DNA of 64,000 nt from Onchocerca lupi (taxonomy: Eukaryota > Nematoda > Chromadorea > Rhabditida > Onchocercidae): positions 1 to 64,000 of the forward strand of contig JAOVVO010000286.1 in NCBI GenBank assembly GCA_028564675.1, given 5' to 3'. The notes under the pieces are model-generated. The model was not told the DNA's origin, made no database searches, and was given only the letters and a program-made list of their open reading frames with translations. Each line of letters starts with the position of its first letter. Position 1 is the stretch's first letter. A program made the translations under genes and the position numbers. This document shows, one piece after another, positions 27,025-40,900 of this stretch.

Positions 27025-28285
27025 TCAGCTTGAATCTTCCAAAAGCTGCAGCAGCAAATGCTTATTTTTATAATACAAACCTAGTCGGTCGCGCCCATAC
27101 TCCTGAAATTCTCTGAATGGAATCTGAAAATGAAGAAAAGTAGGATAACATATGTCTATTCATTTTTTGTAGGATAATGTCTGTCTACTTATCTTTTACT
27201 ATTAAAACCGGTGAAATTTCTAATGTAAGCAAATATAAAAAACGTACAGCGAATCCGAAATCAACAGGCGACACTTCAACTTGCAGCAAACCCCAGACTC
27301 CCCAAAAAAAGTGTGAAACTGGGATAAACGGTCTCGTTTCCTGCAAAAGTGCCGATTAGAAGGCACCTATCAAGGTAACAGATTAATATCCACACGTTTT
27401 AAATTTTATGAAGATTAGGAGTTTTCGGAAATAAGTAAAATTTATACCAAATATTTGCTGCGAAAGTTATCCACCGTTTATTTTACAGAGAGCACAAAAC
27501 TAAAAAAAACTTGGTAAGGCATTTGAATGCATAGCATTAGATTTCATAGAATACTGATAGTCTCGGTAATAATTTTAAAATTCGCCAGCAGACAAAATGG
27601 TAAAATAACCTCAATCATAGCTTTTGCTTTTTTATCGCATTCGGTCATCGAGGCGAACGGCTCAAGTTCATTCAAATAAGAAACAAAAAAATCATGTTGA
27701 AGTTTATCGGTTGGAAACTGGTGTTCATCGATCTCATAAAACGGGGCTTTATCGACATCATAATTGATTGAATACTCCACGAAATGATTTGCGAAATCGA
27801 ATCCTCTGCAAAATGAAGCACATTAATATTATAACACTCATGCATTAATAATCAATACCAAGAAAATTATAACTAAAAGCGTTTATCACTGCAGGGCTAT
27901 TATAGGTCTTTTTCCGAATTAACAGAAAACTGAACAAAAGATTGGTTTGAAAATTGTATAAATTTCTTTAATACAAATAATGTTCACTATGAAACTGTGC
28001 ACAGTCAAGTACGAGTTAGTTAATCTAATGAATGAACAGCAGTTGCTCCTAACAAAACCTAACTGACTATGGCATATTGGGTGAAAAATGTTTATTAACC
28101 AGGATTACGACCCAAAATAAATATTTTAGGCAGAAATACAACCTTGAATTTAACTTTTCACTGGATTCATGTTTAGAATATTTGGCTTTAAATTTGAAAG
28201 CCGAATAAAGAAAAAAAAAACATAACTTCCAACAGAACTTTGTTTTTTGGTATGCCTTATTCATTTTTATATCCTCCTCAAAAAA

Positions 28286-28316
<31 letters not shown>

Positions 28317-30380
28317 CAAAAACTCAGAACGAAAAAAATTAACCCCCAATAAAACAAGAATCGAAGAAAAAAAGTTTTGAAAATTTTTTTTTAACCAAAT
28401 GTCCATCAAAAAGAAAATTTTCGAGTCATAACAATAAATAACTAGTCACATCCAGAAATATTAATATTGCATTGATATTTAATAATCATGATGATAATGA
28501 AAAATTATAATGAACCCAATGCTCGTTTCTCTTTCGCAGTTAAAAAATCAAGGTGAGGATTACTAATCATCCGCATACTGCAGAAAGCGGATATAAATAT
28601 TAGTTAAATCTAGCATACCGGTGATTGTAGCTTGCATATTCAAAATCAATGATCACAAGACGTGATGCGTTTATTGTCGATGCAGAATTTTGTTGAGCTA
28701 TCGATGGAGTGATAATATTTCCAGAACTCGACTGCAGAAGTAATATATTACCTACAAAAGTCTATTACATTCAATTTCATCAGTCAAATTTTTCAAGTCA
28801 TGGAACTCTAGAAGTCTAGAGTTTTGGACAGGGTTATAATAACTTTCGTGCTCTTTTATGTTCCATAAAGTAAGTTAACTTTAAAAAAAAATGTTAACTT
28901 AAAACCTGATCAATAAGTTAATACCAGACTTGATGACAGAAATATCTAAAAATTATATCATCAATATAGCATAACTTCAAGGAATATAACTCATATCATA
29001 TAGATATCCCTGGTTCCAAAAAAATTGATATTACCTTCCTGGAGATCATTGTGGCAAAATGTGACGACGCTTTTACTTTTGCTGACGCATTTCCTGCAAG
29101 CTGAATTCATGTTCAACAACCATTTCTAAATGTCTTGAATTGTTATGATTATTCGAAAATCTAAAGGAAGGAAAACATAAACTCCTCTAATACTTAAAAA
29201 TACATATTAGTAGTCAGCAAAGCATACCAAAAAAATTTTACTTCAGAAAGTCGAGTTCGTTAGCAATATCTGCACAAGTGATGATTTGAGGAGCAGAATC
29301 TGAATAACAACTAGGAATCACAAATTCTCCTGAACCACTTGGTGTCTGTATAAGCTGTTTCAGCCATCTAAACTATATATTTTTAAACCACTCTATTTAA
29401 CAGAATGATTTAAAAAGGAACTATGCTCATTCGGAAAGGAAAATGAAAAAAATCGCTAGAAATGTAATTTCACCTGCCGAGTGCATCGCATAAATAATCA
29501 GGTTCCTTCCAAATCGGTACTTCCAACTGATGCACTCGAACTAATCGCTGTGCTATTTTACTGGACATTTCCGGAAGAGCAAGTTCTTTCCACAAAAGTG
29601 GTCGAGACTGCAACATTGAAAATAAAATAAAAACAGGACTTTTTTTTAAAGCAGAACAACAACAGTAATAGAAAACTGTTGATATTCTAAATGAGTACCG
29701 GAATATACTCTTCCAGACGTCCACCGCTAAATATTCCATACAATTTCGGGCCAAGGTGGCGCTCTGATAGTAAAGTGAAGATAACAGATTCCGCTACTAG
29801 ATGACTTTCGGTTTCTGGATTAAAATAAATTCGTAGAAGCACTTTATCTGGTTCATTTGATAATGGTGGATATGCATCCGGAAGACGACACAAAAACAGC
29901 ATGTTACTCATGCCACCTCTGTAATGTATTCAAATGATGCCAAGACTTTTTCAACACTTTCATACATATTGTTCGTAATCAAATAAAATAAATGGGAAAA
30001 TTCAGGATGAAGATCAAAAGATTGTTTAATTTATAGAAATGACAATAAGTATGGATTACTTTAACCGTTCCAGCTGAAGTTCTTCAATCCTAACAATCTT
30101 CCAAGCACCACCAAGAAATCTGGCACAAAGCATATGCGCGCGTCCTTTCAATTCAAATATAGTATTTGCGTCCGTGTCCGTATCTAATTCTGATAAAATC
30201 TGCTTCATACCCCTGAAAATTGAATGAATTTAATCGGGAATAATTCGCAAATGGTTTTGACAGCACAGAATCTGTGTCCGAATATTACTGAAATTCGTAT
30301 TTTAGGAATAGCAGTAATTTACCACCACGGTTTTTGACATGAAAAGATGACCTGAAACTGTTTTCTGTTGCACTGGACAT
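27025..30380 (-). CDS. Choline/ethanolamine kinase
   Basis: Phosphorylates choline (or ethanolamine) with ATP, the first step of the Kennedy pathway of phospholipid synthesis; cytosolic. Ten exons read on the minus strand: 30380-30352, 30212-30066, 29918-29699, 29607-29474, 29367-29242, 29093-29035, 28751-28619, 27805-27610, 27340-27248 and 27123-27025 (TGA). Every intron keeps phase, giving 1,236 nt and 411 residues, a normal size for the family. GGMSN near residue 60 is the family's N-lobe motif. HNDLQEGN (233-240) is the Brenner-type catalytic loop with Asp235. IDFEYASYN (from 273) is the choline kinase motif with the metal-binding Asp274. SHFFWGVWGLLQ (357-368) is the C-terminal helix signature. 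The ATG lies two bases after CATCGCAG, a likely trans-splice acceptor. Choline versus ethanolamine preference cannot be told from sequence. Confidence 0.95.
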
Positions 30381-30382
30381 CG
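30366..30382 (-). promoter_or_regulatory. Probable trans-splice acceptor at kinase start
   Basis: On the minus strand a pyrimidine-rich stretch ending CATCGCAG lies two bases before the kinase start codon. In nematodes an acceptor this close to the ATG, with no upstream coding exon, typically receives a spliced leader. The in-frame sequence further upstream gives no recognisable kinase residues, which supports this ATG as the start. Confidence 0.45.
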
Positions 30383-30389
30383 CTGCGAT

Positions 30390-33300
30390 GAAGAAAACGT
30401 TGAACTGCACTTTTTTATCTGAACAGGAATTGTAAAATAATGAATAAAAAATAATGCAAATTCTTCCTCAGTGCCTTCAAGGCAAAATGAGGTACTGGTC
30501 ACATGAAATGCAAATATCATTTTCGTCATTATTATTATGAAAGCAAATTTTTTTTAATTCCTTACAAATTTCAAACTATGTAATCACCCAAACACAGAAA
30601 GTTTTCAAAACTTGAAAATATCAGTAGGAGAAATACGACTCGCAGTATCTAGATTTAGGGTAATGAAAAATTTTTGCCGGAATATATACCTAATTGCTTG
30701 TATTGTTCGTGAAGTGCAAAAGGAAATCATTCAGCAGTCCAAATTTGGAATGAAAAGGATACTACAATTATATAGATGAGATTAGTAATCCATATCTACC
30801 TTAAGTATGGTTCAAAACAATGACCGTACCAATCACTGATCCAAATGAACAAATCTGCCAATAACTTCAGGCAAACCAATAAACCACGGAAGCATAATAT
30901 CAATATTATTGAAAATATGGTAGAAGGAGACGAGAAGGACATAGAAAAGCTTACTAATGACCATGAAATGAAATCAACTTACAGAACCAATTGTCATTGC
31001 ATGATTACAATTTTTGCTAGATATTGAATTCAGTTGGCTTTTTAATATTTATTACATTTAATATTTAGCTAGACATTAATATTATTCGTCATCAATGATT
31101 TCTTACTTTTCACTTCTTTTTTTCAAATCGAAAAAAGTTCTCAAGATCTGTCGATTTTTTATAGACACCACAATAAACTTTTTTTTTTTAGTGTATAAGT
31201 TTCAAATGTCATTATGCTACATGGAATACAAGTAACATAAATATAGATTTCAAAGAACAACTCAAAAATCCACTAGATTTGGAAAGCTCAACTTTTATCG
31301 ACCGCTTTATAACACTTAGCAAAGGAGTTTAGAGGTAACAGATTTATCAAATAATAAATCTCATTAAAATGCATTCCAAAAAATGGTTTTTGCAGAAATC
31401 TGCCAAAATAGACGACAAGGAGAACTTGTTAGGAAACTGAGTAAAATAATGAACAAATAGTTTAAAGGGAGCGTCTGCCTCCATATATCTCGAGTATCAA
31501 TTAAACTAACAACAGATGCACATGAGCAGATAAAGTTTTCAATAACAGAAAAATTGTGAAAAAGCAAAAAAAGGGAGAACTGCTCACTGCATGTCTTTCT
31601 CTTCGATCCTACCTTCCGTTTTCTTTCTTTCAAATCACTTAACAATGTTCTAAAGTTTGATGACAAAGTTATCACATTTTTACGACTTTTTCACTTTCGC
31701 ATAGCCATTGAAGTATGACTGCAGCAAGCGGGGAATGTTAAAAATCTACTGTAATGCAAAAAAACGAAAAAAAAGTGAACTTCCCACTTAGATCTAACAA
31801 ATCACAACAGCAGCCTGCTTTTTGTTGAATGACACTACATAATTCTGGAAGAAGTCTCACCTCGGCTAACTAACTCACTGACTAGAACAAGAATATTCAA
31901 TTAAAATATTGCACATTCTCGTACATCATGTTGCACGTCACACCACATCCAGCCAAAGCAAATATTGATCGCAATGGACATGCTATCATAACCGCACACA
32001 ACTCTGCCTAATCAATTGTTCCACAATTCACGGTCAAGATTTCTTCCACAAACTATGCAATGAATTTCATTATTTTGCGTTAACAAGCATAAGGCATAAT
32101 TCTCGGAGTCATCCTGGAATGCGAGTCCGACATCGAGTAATTCGAACAACCAATAATACTGCCTGGGAACTACTAGTTTTTTTCTCGAGATGTATTCCGT
32201 AAATTGAGCATTATAATCAAAGAAACATAAATTAGAGATTAAGTGGTTCAAACTTGAAATTTATAAGCTCAAATGAAAGGGTAGGATCAGTGCAGCGCAA
32301 AAAAGGATAGGACCGCTTTTGAGGATGGAAAAAATATGAGGACAGCATTATGGACAAAGCAAATGGAAGTCAGTCAGATTTGTGGCTTTTTGAGCGTATT
32401 GATGAATTTAAAAGAAAATCAGATTATAGGATGCGTGACACCAAATGTATAAGCATTATCTCGCAACTTGTCACAGAGAAATGAAAAAGATGTGGTCGTG
32501 AAATCTCTATGCATCGCAAAAAAAGGGATGAAAACAGGAGTGACGTAATTCTTGTATCATGCGACGTTGACTACCAGTACCAGTAATGACGTCAACGGCT
32601 TTTTTATGCAGCGAATAGAACTCATGTCATTTTTCGGAATATTCTGATGAACATTCCGAGCGCAATGGAATGCTCATTCCGCAGTACTCTAAAGGCACTC
32701 AGCAAGAGAGGTAGGAGTGAAAAACGTAAGTGAAAAAGCAGTATTGAGTAGGTATACGGTGATCATCATTTATGACTCAACAATTCAATTGTTAATTCAT
32801 TAGGTTTATAAAGAAATGCCACTTGTTGAATGCCAATTTTGGGATATAAATGCTTGTAAAAAGTATGAAAATTTCATTGCTTCATTTTCGAGATAGACCA
32901 GGAAAATGAATGACATCGCATTCATTACAACTCTAGGTATTGCATCCGCATCCCCTCATTTCCCGAACTATTAGCCGTCTCCTTGATGAAAGGAAATTCT
33001 GGGGACGGCATTTTCACTGTGATCCTGTCCTGCTGCGGTCGATGCATTCAGTGCGAATTGTCTTCTGAGGTTCAGCGAATGTCCGGTGTTGGGTTGAGAG
33101 GAAAGGGCAGGGATGGGGGATGTTGCAAGCTGTGATGGATCTAGGCTGGGTTCCTAGAAGGGCGGGAGGGAATCAAAGGGAATGGTTCTGTATTTTACTG
33201 CATACTGAAATGGCAATTTTCGCCTTTTTTTCAGCTGATCAAACATTTTTTTTTATAAGCCTTTTCTAACAGATATCTGGGGAATGCAATGGCAATAAAG

Positions 33301-36300
33301 TGTATGGGGAAGTTAAAAAATCTTCGAATATGTAATATTTTTTCATCCAAATCCTCTAATTTTTACTAAAATCCTATTATTTTTACTGATTAGCCGATTT
33401 GCATCATGTCCTTCTAGTGAAGCTTCGAAGTCCAACTGGAAAGGTCAGGAAAAAAATAGATGGGAAAGTATTACGACCGGCAAAAATTTCTACCTGATGC
33501 ATCTTTTGATATTAGCTTCAGGGTCATCCTAAATGCCGACACAAGAGGAGCAAACTGTAGTTGATGTAAAAAATCGTGGCACGGATAATATATGACTACC
33601 AATTACCTCTTTAGCTGTGCTGGGAAGAGGTCATTTCACCTCAGTTCATTCCTGATCTGTTCAGTAACTGTATGTGTTATGTTTGAGTAAATTCCCACCC
33701 GCAAAGTTATACACTAGTTTGGGAAAAGCTATGAAGTCTATGAGGATGAATTTCATACACTGTTCTGAGAAGCTAATTCAAGTATATTAGATTTAAATTC
33801 ACTGTTTTCGCAAGCTGACAAATGAAATAGAATAAGCAGGACCGGTTGTTATTACTTCTTAAGTAAAGAGTTGTGACTTCTAGGTATATTTATGATTACA
33901 GTGGTTTCAAACTGATATGTTGGAAAGTAATTAAATAGTCTGTATTGACATATGGAACTCTTGAATGTGACATTTGAATCTGGATTTTTCGAAAGGACTA
34001 CATATCCAAGATCTATCATTGAAGTAGATTCCAATCCATAAGATGAAAACTGACACAAGGCCTTATTGCATGTTGCAGTATGTGATATAGGCGCCGAAGT
34101 ACTGAAAAATTTCTGTTGCATCCGTAACACAGCAGGCCATCCAGCAGAAAAAACTACTTAAAAAATGAGATTTGTACAAATGAAGTACAAAATGCGATTC
34201 TCCTAATTATCTGTTAATCCCATCTCCACATCCAATATTCATTAGTTGAAAAGAAGGAATGCAACGGATCTTTGTAATGCATGTAATTTTATGCATTAGT
34301 TGCCCTTATACAACAGAGCATACACTAAGTCATGGGGAATGATAACTTCTATGTTTTTTTTTTTTTTTTTTTTTTTGTTCTTTTCTTTATATCCCTATGT
34401 TTTTTTCAGAAAATATAGGAATCATTGCTCGCCAAGTGAAATTGATTGCATGGGGAATAATCTGAGAGGAGGTTAGTTTCAGTTTTGACTCCATTTCTTT
34501 GCATTCTAAATTTGTTTTACATTGAGCTGCCTAGTTCCATGAAGTATACTGTTGTAATAAATGATCTGTTACCAATTTGTACATACACAAATAGTAAGAT
34601 TAGATAGCTTACTCAATACTGTAGCTAACGCAGTAGCTTTTTTTGTATAGGGAGGTTTGTGATTAGAACAAAAAATAACTGCGTTCTCTTATGTAGCACC
34701 CAGTCTTTTTACTTCAAAAAATTTTTTCTTCCATCTGGAACAATATTGGAAGATAGTAAATTATTTGAAGATATCACTGTTGAAAAGGAACCATTCTTTT
34801 GCCCTAGTTATTTTATACATGCATCAATAACCTCTTAAATGCATAATAAAAAGTCAATTGCATCAGTTGTTAATTAATTTGACATAGTTTTATATTAGCA
34901 ACGATGGAGAGAACTTTTTTTTCTTTGTAGGTTTTACTACTGCTTTTAATCATATATCCCATTATTTTTCAGGATTTTTTAATTATTTCAGGTTATTCTC
35001 CTAGATCTTTTCAAGTCTTTTTCTCTTTTTTTTTTTTTCATTCCTCATCTATTTACTAATCATACGAATACCAAGATTGGCACAAAAATTCAGGTGTCAG
35101 AAGATTCTAGACATTTCTTCACTACATTGTGTTGAAGAGGCAGAACATTGTCAGTCTTTGTTATCATTTTTGTATAGATTAAAAGGCAAATGGAAGATGT
35201 TGCTTGTCGTCACTTTTTCCTGAATTTAGTAAGTAGGTTTTGTTATAGGATAAAGTTGCTAGTTGAACAACAGAAAGGTGGGATATAAAAATTGTCAGGA
35301 ATGTTGTGTTCAGAGTAACAAAGTTGCGTTAAAATGGAAATGATATTTTCTATGTGTTTCTTTTCTCTGCACTGACAAGCAGTTTCTCAATTTCATGTCT
35401 CATGCCGCACTGGAACTGATTACTAGCCACTAATGATGATAACTTTTGGCACTGTAGATGCAGAATTTCTTGTCTATCGATATTTTCCATAGTCTCGAAA
35501 TTAGCCGTGAGAAAAACTAGGGGGGAAAAAAAAACTTTTTTGAAACTCTTAATAACTGTGACCCTTACAGAGGTTTTTTCTGATTTTCATTAGCATATGT
35601 TCCATTTTGTGAACGCAGTCTTCAGTACAAGTAGCGCAAGTTGGGCTACTAACAATAACTTTTCAAAATCTAACAATTCTTACTGGGAAATCAGCTGATT
35701 TTAAAACCGAGTGGTATTGGTCATTAAAGTAATGGAATCCTTCTTGCAGACGTCCGTCGAATGCAATTCACTTTTATTGCAGTAAATATCTCTCCATACT
35801 ATCTGTTATTTCCTTATCTTTTTTAAAGGTTTTCCTTGAATTTCAGGTCTTATTATATTATTTCTATTGACCATCATCAAAAAGTAAGCAAAGAATTATC
35901 TGTCAAGTTGTTTCCTGAACTAAGGATATTTTCTGCTTCAAAATGGTTTACTTGGTTATGTATTGCTCTTATGATAAGTGGACCTCGAAAGAATGCTAAA
36001 TAAAGCGATTTTCGCTTTGTTATTCAGTTTATGAAGAAAGTATTGCTTTGAGTATGTTTTGCTACGCAAACTTATTCATTCTTGTCGTTCTCATCCACTT
36101 TGTCATCGTTATCAGGGAAACTAAATGAGATTGATGCGAAATTATCAGAGTAACAGAGGTGTCTATGGGCGTTTAAGATAAAGTAACAAGATGAGGAGGG
36201 CGTTCGTTTGGTAAACCTATTTCACTGTCTCGTTTTCTTTGCTGTTAACATTGCAAGAAGTGTAACTCTCCCTGATAAAAGCTTTTCGTGCTCCACAAAA

Positions 36301-37960
36301 TACACGAACTAGTCCAGGAACTAGTTGAAATGGGTCTTCTCGCTGGCGTCGTATCATTCAATGCGTTTTTATGCCAACTTGTGTTTCTTTTTACCACGGC
36401 TTGTGTTTGTATTTTTTCGTTCTGTTCATATGCTACTAATTATCTGTTGCAGAGGCACTTATCCTTGCATCTCTTGTACCGAGTTTTAAGGGATCTGTTA
36501 CTTTATTTTGTTACTGCATCTAGTTTTAACATGCAGTCAGTATATTGTATCATATCAATAATAACCTTTTTGAAAGCTGCGCAAAATATTGCTTCTATAT
36601 CGGCAAAAGTTTAATGCAGATTTTTTACTGAAATTTGATGTATAGAGTTATCCCTTCGATTACTTGAATGATAAACATTCCAAAGTCCATTTCAAAAACC
36701 TTTCTAAATATCATTTCTCGTCTGTTTGTTGGATATTTTCCAAAAGTACTTATTCTGAGCTGATGTGCTAGCTCCCTACTTCTTAGGTATTTGGTATTTT
36801 TTTTTTAACTTTTAATTGTTGGATGTTTCAAAATGTACGATGCAAATTCTTGTGATGAAAATCGATTCTGTAATGCGATCATTCACATGGGCATGTGTGT
36901 TTTTTGAGAGGCAACTAACTTATCAGTAAAAAGAGCTAATTTTCCATTGAAAAAAATCCTATTCACTATTTTTCCATTTTTCGAAAATTTAGTTCTTTTC
37001 TGAAACTAACTAAGCAAATTCCTATTTCTCAAAATTGAATAGCTGATGAATGTCGAGAAAGTTATTTATAAATATGCCCTCATCTTTGTCTCAAGTTCAT
37101 CTAATTTAGCTACTGTTTCATTTGATAAGAGTTTTGAGATATTCAAAAAGAGCTTAAAACTCGTATAGGAATAAAATAAAATGTTTAAAGGAAAATTTTT
37201 TGAGAAATTATTTCGATTTAAGTCTTTGGTTTGACGTTGGTATGAATAGTTAGGAAAGATATATCAAACCCTTTCCTTCTAAGATATCAGTAATTATTCA
37301 TCACAGCTTTGTCAAATATATTTTATCTGTACTTCCCCTTAAAGTAAAGTATGAGATAAGTGCAACTGGAAGAGAAAAAAAAAATTTCTCAAGTAAGTAG
37401 ATGAATATTTTGTCTCCCGCGGTGTATCTTTCCCCTTTATATCACGGATGTAGAATACAAACATCATTTCTGATTCTGCAGTTGATTTTTTTTATGATGC
37501 CATCTTTTATTCAGAATGGTGATAGATATCGCAGAAATTGCTCCTTGCTTTCTTTTATTTCGCGATTTTAGGGAATGAGCAGTTTTTATTACATAGTAGC
37601 AGGAAATTTAAAATAGAATTAAAAGCAAATATAGACACCGTTAAATAAAAGTTAATTGTTGCAACTGTCAGAATTACTTTCAGTTGAGCAAACATGATAA
37701 TACAGTGGTGCCAAATATATGGGTTTCATAAACGGCTGTCAACATGTTTTAAGCGAAAACATGTGATAAATATTGTTTAAAATAAACTAGGCTTAATATG
37801 TTCATGAAAAGAATTACATTGCTAGGAAAAGATGCTGTTAACAAGTAGGCAGTGAATGTTTAAAACATTTGAGATGTCGCTTAGTGAGTGACAAACAGTT
37901 AGAACTTCTGTGATTATGATCAACCAAGATCGAAATTGTATTCTTATGCCTAAACTCGCG
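30390..37960. other. Long intergenic region between divergent genes
   Basis: This lies between the start of the minus-strand kinase and the plus-strand Neuralized gene and probably holds both promoters. A relatively GC/G-rich patch lies at 33.0-33.2 kb. A T tract lies at 34354-34376. Two ORFs were considered. One at 32012-32251 (-) is 79 codons, starts only at TTG and has an unrecognised sequence with a CIVC pair. One at 36288-36614 (+) is hydrophobic and T-rich. Neither can be assigned to a gene. Confidence 0.55.
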
Positions 37961-37965
37961 CGGAT

Positions 37966-40900
37966 ATGTTTTTGCCAAGTATCAAACCTCTTGCTATGGA
38001 TTTTTTTTTCGGAACACAAATGACTTCTGATCGAGACGGCTTGCTTAAAAACGCATCCAATGGTACGATTTCCAGTGCTGGATCATCTGAGATCGTTATA
38101 TCAGAGTTATTAGGCGATACGAATTCAAGTGAACCAAATGAATTTGGAGACTATGGAACTTTGAAAAGACTCTTCAAAAAGAGTGCTGATATTCGAAGCA
38201 GATTCAAAGGTGTGTCCTCCTATACAGCTCATCAACTAGGTCTCACTATATTTTCATTGTTTCTTCCTTTCACTGGGACTTTATCTCCCAATTTTCTCGG
38301 AATCTCATGTAGGATATCGATATCGATTGGAAGCATGTTCAGTTGTCAAAAATTTGTTTTCATCATTCAAAACACATGGTATGAGATGTTGATAGCTGCT
38401 AGTCGACAAGTATATAATTAAATTAACCAACTGATTGTTCTGTTTTGTTAATATGCGTTATTTTTTTCAAAGATTTTGGGATGAAGGTATTGTTTCTTTT
38501 TTTTTTTTTTTTTAAATACATTAAACTTTCTCATTCCAATCATCAAAACGTATGGTAGGCGTTTTGGGCTCCAGTTCATTTATTATGCCATTCTGCAGAC
38601 TTCGGATATGCGATCTGAAATTTCTGCATAAAGCTTTAGATTGATTTTCTCATATTAATGAATTAATAAAATATTTTCTGAAGTGTTTTCCACAAATTTG
38701 ACTTCATTATCATGAGAATGTGAATTAAATAAAACTGCCAAATTTTTGCTTACCCACAGAATCCTCAGAAATACCTTTCTTTATACTCCTTGTCGCTTTT
38801 TCTTTCTGATAGTGACAAAACTGTAAGATTGAATTCTGCAGTTCTCACAGTTTCTTTGTTTCACTCGCTTGGAAACGAACCTCGAACCTGTGTAAATTAA
38901 ATCTTTGTTATGATTAATTTGTTAATCAACGGACGTAGCTACTCTATCAACAATTATATCAATTTCGATAATATCAAAAGAACAACTTTCATGAAGAAAT
39001 TATAATACGAAAAAGGGGAAGATAGGGTTAAGCAACAAAGAAAAATTGATATACTAAGAGCTGGACCATCCGACTGAGCTCATGGCAACCCATTCTTTGA
39101 AATGATTTTTGTACTCAGGACCGTTTTCTTCGTGGATGGAGGATCCTGCTATTGTTTTCGGACTACAAGGAAGATCTTTTGTTGTCCCAGGAGCATGCAT
39201 CTTTGTTAGTGCATGAGATTGTGCTTGTGGTTAGCGCATGATGAAAAAGAGCTTTTTTAAAGCTCATTGACTTAATAGACAAAAAAATGATTTCACAATC
39301 AACTATAGCAAATACGCAATATCAAATTTAAAACAAAGGAATCGCTGGTTTTCTTCTATTATCCTCGTTATTTCAGCGACACTTCCATACCCAATTTTTT
39401 ACTTTTAAAGAATGTTGCCAGTTCACTGCTACTGATCTTTTAAGTAAAGGCTATTGCTAAAAGTCACTGGAAATTAGTAAATTTTTTTCCTGCAGTATAA
39501 AATGCTTCAGGCATGGTTGGATATGATGAGGTACGGAATTTATTCGCTTTAGGGAAGGATGAAATTAAATTTAGGATTTGGGCTTTAATGTAGAGGACTA
39601 GTTCTTAGAACCCGATGTTGTGAATTTGATCAGTAATTGTTATTAAATAAACAGTGATATAAGGTTATCCGCATCTAGTTTGTTTACTCGATAAATTTTA
39701 GCAAAAGTAGTGTAGAGAATGGAATGAGAAGACTGGCTTTCGCCAATAGTTGTTTGTAAGTTTTTTCATAATAATCCGCTTCGTGGTATTGTACTTACTG
39801 CTGTAATCATGCTGTGTATAATTCATTTTCCGAATAATGTATTTTTTGTGAAGGCAGACTCAGCTGAGTTATCATCAGTAGCCTAAACTGTGGATAACAG
39901 CTTTATATCGTCACAGGTGATATTTTCATATGCAGAAAAAGAATGTTATTTTTGTTCTGAGATAGTATGTTATGAGGTTTGGCTTGATTTATATTGTTAG
40001 TATGTTCCTTGGAAACGCAGCAGTTGCCCTTAGTGGATGATTCATTTATAGATCCATTACGACAGATATCGCTGAATATTGTAAAGAAAAATTTCCCTAA
40101 AACTGAGAATAGTTGTATGAATTTTTCTCGTTTTACGATATACTTCAATCAGCGATTTAGCCTTTTATCAAATTTACACATTTTAATGAAGTGTTGAAAT
40201 TTCATTTATGGAATTTAAATGTATTTATAAAAAATTAGTTGATCAGCGTATTGCACGAATATAGATGATTATTAATTGCTGGATACAGGAAGAAATTAAA
40301 CTAAATTTGTTACTTTCCAATGATCACTTGAAAACTGGCTTTCGCTTTTTCTTTTTAGAATCAATTTCCGACGACGGATTGCAAATTGCAAATTACGATG
40401 AGAATACGGTAGTGAATCAAGGGACATCGGAATGGCCTCTGCCACAACTCACTTTTCATCATGTACATGGTTCTAATATACAAATTTTACGAGGAGGGAG
40501 AATCGCGAGACGAAGAGAATCTTTCTGTAAAGGACTTGCTTTTAGCAGTCGGTAAAAATTTTTCAATTGTTCAGTCAAGAATTATGGAGAAAAATTCAAA
40601 AATTTAAGCTATGAAGTTTTTTTGCGAAATCGTCTTTTGTTTGCTAAAAAGTGACAGATTTGATGTGCGGGAGAAATGGGAGAGGGGTGTTGTAGCGTGT
40701 GCTCTTCTACATATGCGCAGTACAAGAAGGTTCAGAAGATTCACTATAAATAATTAAAATCTTTGATTCTTAGTCAAACTAGTCAAGTTGTGAAATTCTC
40801 ACATTTAGTTAGATTGTGCGAACAGATTATGTTCAGAATATTGCTAGTTTTATAGTAATTGATTTTGCCCGAATTGTTAGAAAAGAGAAGTGTTGTCGAG

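Noticed and set aside
27177..27359. Plus-strand ORF of 60 codons
   Set aside because: Lies antisense over the ninth choline kinase exon, whose minus-strand reading gives the family signature.
28281..28315. Long A tract as a possible retrotransposed poly(A) tail
   Set aside because: Lies inside a kinase intron with no adjacent element sequence or target duplication; treated as a homopolymer.
30845..31027. 60-codon plus-strand ORF with charged composition
   Set aside because: Too short, no domain, and no convincing donor or acceptor context.
36288..36614. 108-codon hydrophobic ORF resembling a membrane protein
   Set aside because: Opens with GTG rather than ATG. T-rich DNA yields hydrophobic chance ORFs, and no family or neighbouring exon was recognised.
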